From assembly GCA_033065855.1 (NCBI GenBank), contig JAVXUO010002840.1, positions 17,083-81,082 of the forward strand: 64,000 nt of DNA, written 5' to 3'. Below the pieces are notes generated by a model that was not told the DNA's origin, ran no database searches, and was given only the letters and a program-made list of their open reading frames with translations. Numbering within the stretch: the stretch's first letter is position 1; each line of letters starts with the position of its first letter. Of the stretch, positions 61,582 to 64,000 are shown piece after piece. The DNA is from Escallonia rubra (lineage: Eukaryota > Streptophyta > Magnoliopsida > Escalloniales > Escalloniaceae). The position numbers and the translations under genes were made by a program.

Positions 61582-62023
61582 TTGGTATCTCAGAGCAAGG
61601 TTGTGATTCCGAATCCATCGTCTTGGAAAACTTCTCATGTAAAAGCAGACATGATAGGTTCCTGAATAAGTTGGAACATAAGTTTGAATCCTATGACCTT
61701 GGTTAATTCCATGGACGCAACTTTGGCGGATTTTGCAAATAGGTTACTCAGATCTTAAGTTAGATTTGATGTCATTATTTGCTCAAATCAACTCTTGAAC
61801 ATAAGCTTTAGTCCAACCAAAAGCTTAACTGGACATGGCTGGACCTAGTAGACCTAATTTTCTGTTACAGCAACAACAAATCATTGAAATCAGTTTAAAA
61901 ATGACTTGTATCCAAGATTCTCTAATGTTAGTAAGTGATACTAGGGAGTTTAACCAGTTCAAGCAGGTACCTTCTATGGGAGATTATTATAACTATTTTC
62001 AAGAATTAAAGGCCCGATATATG

Positions 62024-62028
<5 letters not shown>

Positions 62029-62062
<34 letters not shown>
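62029..62062. repeat. (AC)n microsatellite
   Basis: About 17 AC units inside the gypsy fossil. Confidence 0.95.
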
Positions 62063-62064
<2 letters not shown>

Positions 62065-64000
62065 AAACAAGTCATACATTGCTCATCACAAACAACACAA
62101 ACTTACCGCGTGTTACTAAAAGGGCCCACGGCTACAACCTATATATATATATTATGATAATAAGAGAATTGCATTGATAATGAATAATACAGAAGTTAGA
62201 ACCATACTGGGTCTTATGGTCTTACAAGCATTAAGAAAGGCTTCATATCGAAGCAAATAAGTAGCTATTGGTACACCCAACACACAGAACTAATTAGACC
62301 AGTACTACATTATTTACAATCAACGGTTACCAAGGGTCAAGTCCTGATGGACGGTAATTCGAGAACAACCTTTCAAGTACATCACCCCTGATGACCATCA
62401 ACTAAAGACAGAACTGCGCTTATGGTTTTAGTGTGATGGGAAATTCACCCCTGGCAACCAAAAGGTGTGTCCAAAAGAGATCTATAACTATAACTATGCT
62501 AATAGTAGATCAAGCCCCGGAGAAGTCGGTTTCACCAAAAATCCCTTGGTAGAAGATAAGCAACAAGGCAAAAAAAAAAAGGACCTACTGAAAAAATCAA
62601 TGAAGTTAGTGTTCATGCCTTAGCTGGCAATGCCATTAACGTTACCTTGAGGATAGCAGGCTGGGTTGGTAACAAGTCATTTACCATATTAATTAACAGA
62701 GGGTCCACAGCAAATTTATGGACCCTGCTGAGAGACTGGGTGTTGCCTCGTACCCATTACACTAGTTACCGTGGGAAATAGAGCAAGAGTGCAAAGTGAT
62801 GCTATTTGTTATGGATTTAGTTGGGTTATGGGAGGGCAGAGATCTATTACAGACATGAAAATCTTGGCTCTTGATTGTGTCCTAGGCATGCAGTGATTCA
62901 AAGCCTTAGACAATGTCAATTCAGTTTTGATAAACATGCAATTGCCTTCAAATATAAAGGCAAAAAGATCTTGCTGAGAAGTAACAATGCAGTTGGAGCT
63001 GCCATTAGAATGATCTCAGTCCAAGCAATGACCAAGCTATTACACAACAATGTAGCCTCATCTTATAGTCAAGTTTTTGGTGTTTCGACCAACTCAATAA
63101 ATGCACTTCCGATATGGAGGTGCAGGAATTGTTAAGTGAATTCGAAGATGTGTTCAAGGAACCTTACGCCTAAGATCGTCATAAGCAACAAGATCAAAAA
63201 AAATTATTGAAGGAAAGTGCCCAACTTGTCAACGTATCATACCTTATAGTGTCTCCTATATACACGAAACTAAAATAGAGAAAATTACTAATGAATTATT
63301 GATGGCATGCATCATAAAACCAAGCAATTCTTCCTTTGCATCCCCTTTGTTATCAGCAGATCAAAGTAGTAAATGGAGATTCACAAGACCGCTTGCCCTT
63401 TGGGCTCACTAGTTCACCGGCCACCTTTCAAATGCTTATGAATGAAGTAATCAAGCCTTAACTAAGAAAGTTTGTTCTGGTTTCTTTTGATGACACCCTT
63501 GTGTACAGAAATGATTTTGACAGTTGAAGAGCATCATAAACTTGTCCTGCAAGTGCTAGGGGATCAATATTTGTCTCCTAAAGTGAGTAAGTGCACCTCG
63601 ACTGCAATCAAATGGTGTATCTTGGCCACATAGTTACTGCCCAAGGAGTTCCTTTTGATCATAACAAGGTAGAGGCTATGCTACACTAGCCTACTTCTGG
63701 GTGTGTGAGTGCCAGGGAGTTTCTTTTGATCATAACAAGGTAGAGCCACACTAGCCTACTTCTGGGTGTGTGGGGGACCTTAAGGTGATTTTTTTGGTTT
63801 GACTGGATACTGTTGAAAGTTTGTAGTCAATTATGGCTCCATAAGCAGGCCATTTTGACTAATTACTCTAGAAGGATGCCTATCATTGGGCACCAGAAGC
63901 TGAGAGAGCCTTCAGTCAACTTAAACAGGCTGCGGTGACTACCCCGGTAATACCTTGCATCTAGTGTTGGGTTTACGATGAATTCTAGCAAATAATTCTT

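Larger units (their letters stand above)
61289..64000 (+). mobile_element. Ty3/gypsy LTR retrotransposon fossil, incomplete in window
   Basis: A probable 5' LTR is followed by a primer-binding site of the initiator-Met tRNA type, a gag-like region near 61835, protease-like sequence near 62640-62730, and reverse-transcriptase-like sequence to the window end. It is clearly broken, with many disruptions, and looks old. It runs past the right edge, so the 3' LTR and integrase cannot be judged. A CA microsatellite lies in the gag region. Confidence 0.75.

Overview
The window is nuclear DNA from a dicot-type flowering plant. Three host genes support this: a chloroplast BPG2-type GTPase, an ERD15-like PAM2 protein, and a two-domain GTP cyclohydrolase I of the plant kind. 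All have GT-AG introns. The space between them is AT-rich and full of plant transposons (MULE, hAT, CACTA, Stowaway, LINE and one Ty3/gypsy fossil). I cannot name the species.

Layout. 1-2.2 kb has no recognisable gene. 2.2-5.4 kb holds two non-autonomous terminal-inverted-repeat elements (called E1 and E3 here) joined through (TA)n microsatellites. 5.4-10.6 kb is a decayed Mutator-type cluster: a plant-mobile-domain (PMD) gene and a Ulp1-type cysteine protease on the plus strand, and a FAR1-like transposase on the minus strand. 11.0-20.1 kb is the BPG2 gene. Its second intron carries a third member of the TA-targeting family (E2). 22.2-23.2 kb is a fragment of a DUF810/PATROL1-like gene split by a hAT MITE. 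24.2-25.8 kb is ERD15 (minus). 26.0-28.4 kb is a diverged duplication with a later Stowaway insertion and a three-unit repeat. A foldback MULE MITE lies at 29.6 kb. 31.8-36.2 kb is GTP cyclohydrolase I (minus), with a LINE fragment in its single coding intron. 36.2-44 kb contains TE fragments and simple repeats. 44.16-47.89 kb is a CACTA element bounded by a 3-bp target duplication. 48.98-50.24 kb is a hAT-Tip100-type element bounded by an 8-bp target duplication, with a perfect hairpin at its right end. 50.5-61.3 kb has no gene I recognise but has several two-copy direct duplications. From about 61.29 kb to the end is a broken Ty3/gypsy fossil.

The most interesting signal is in the first 14 kb. 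E1 and E2 are near-certain relatives and E3 is a more distant one. Each lies within or between (TA)n tracts. E1 and E2 each carry a 25-bp perfect dyad about 114 bp inside both ends, and further copies internally. E3 has a diverged version at a similar depth. A related dyad is duplicated between the convergent Ulp1 and FAR1-like genes of the neighbouring Mutator-type cluster. This suggests, but does not prove, that the PMD-Ulp1-FAR1 element belongs to the same family and is the decayed source of mobility for the small elements.

The three host genes are functionally unrelated (plastid rRNA/GTPase biology, stress-linked poly(A)-binding-protein interaction, and folate pterin synthesis). I see no operon-like or cluster logic among them.
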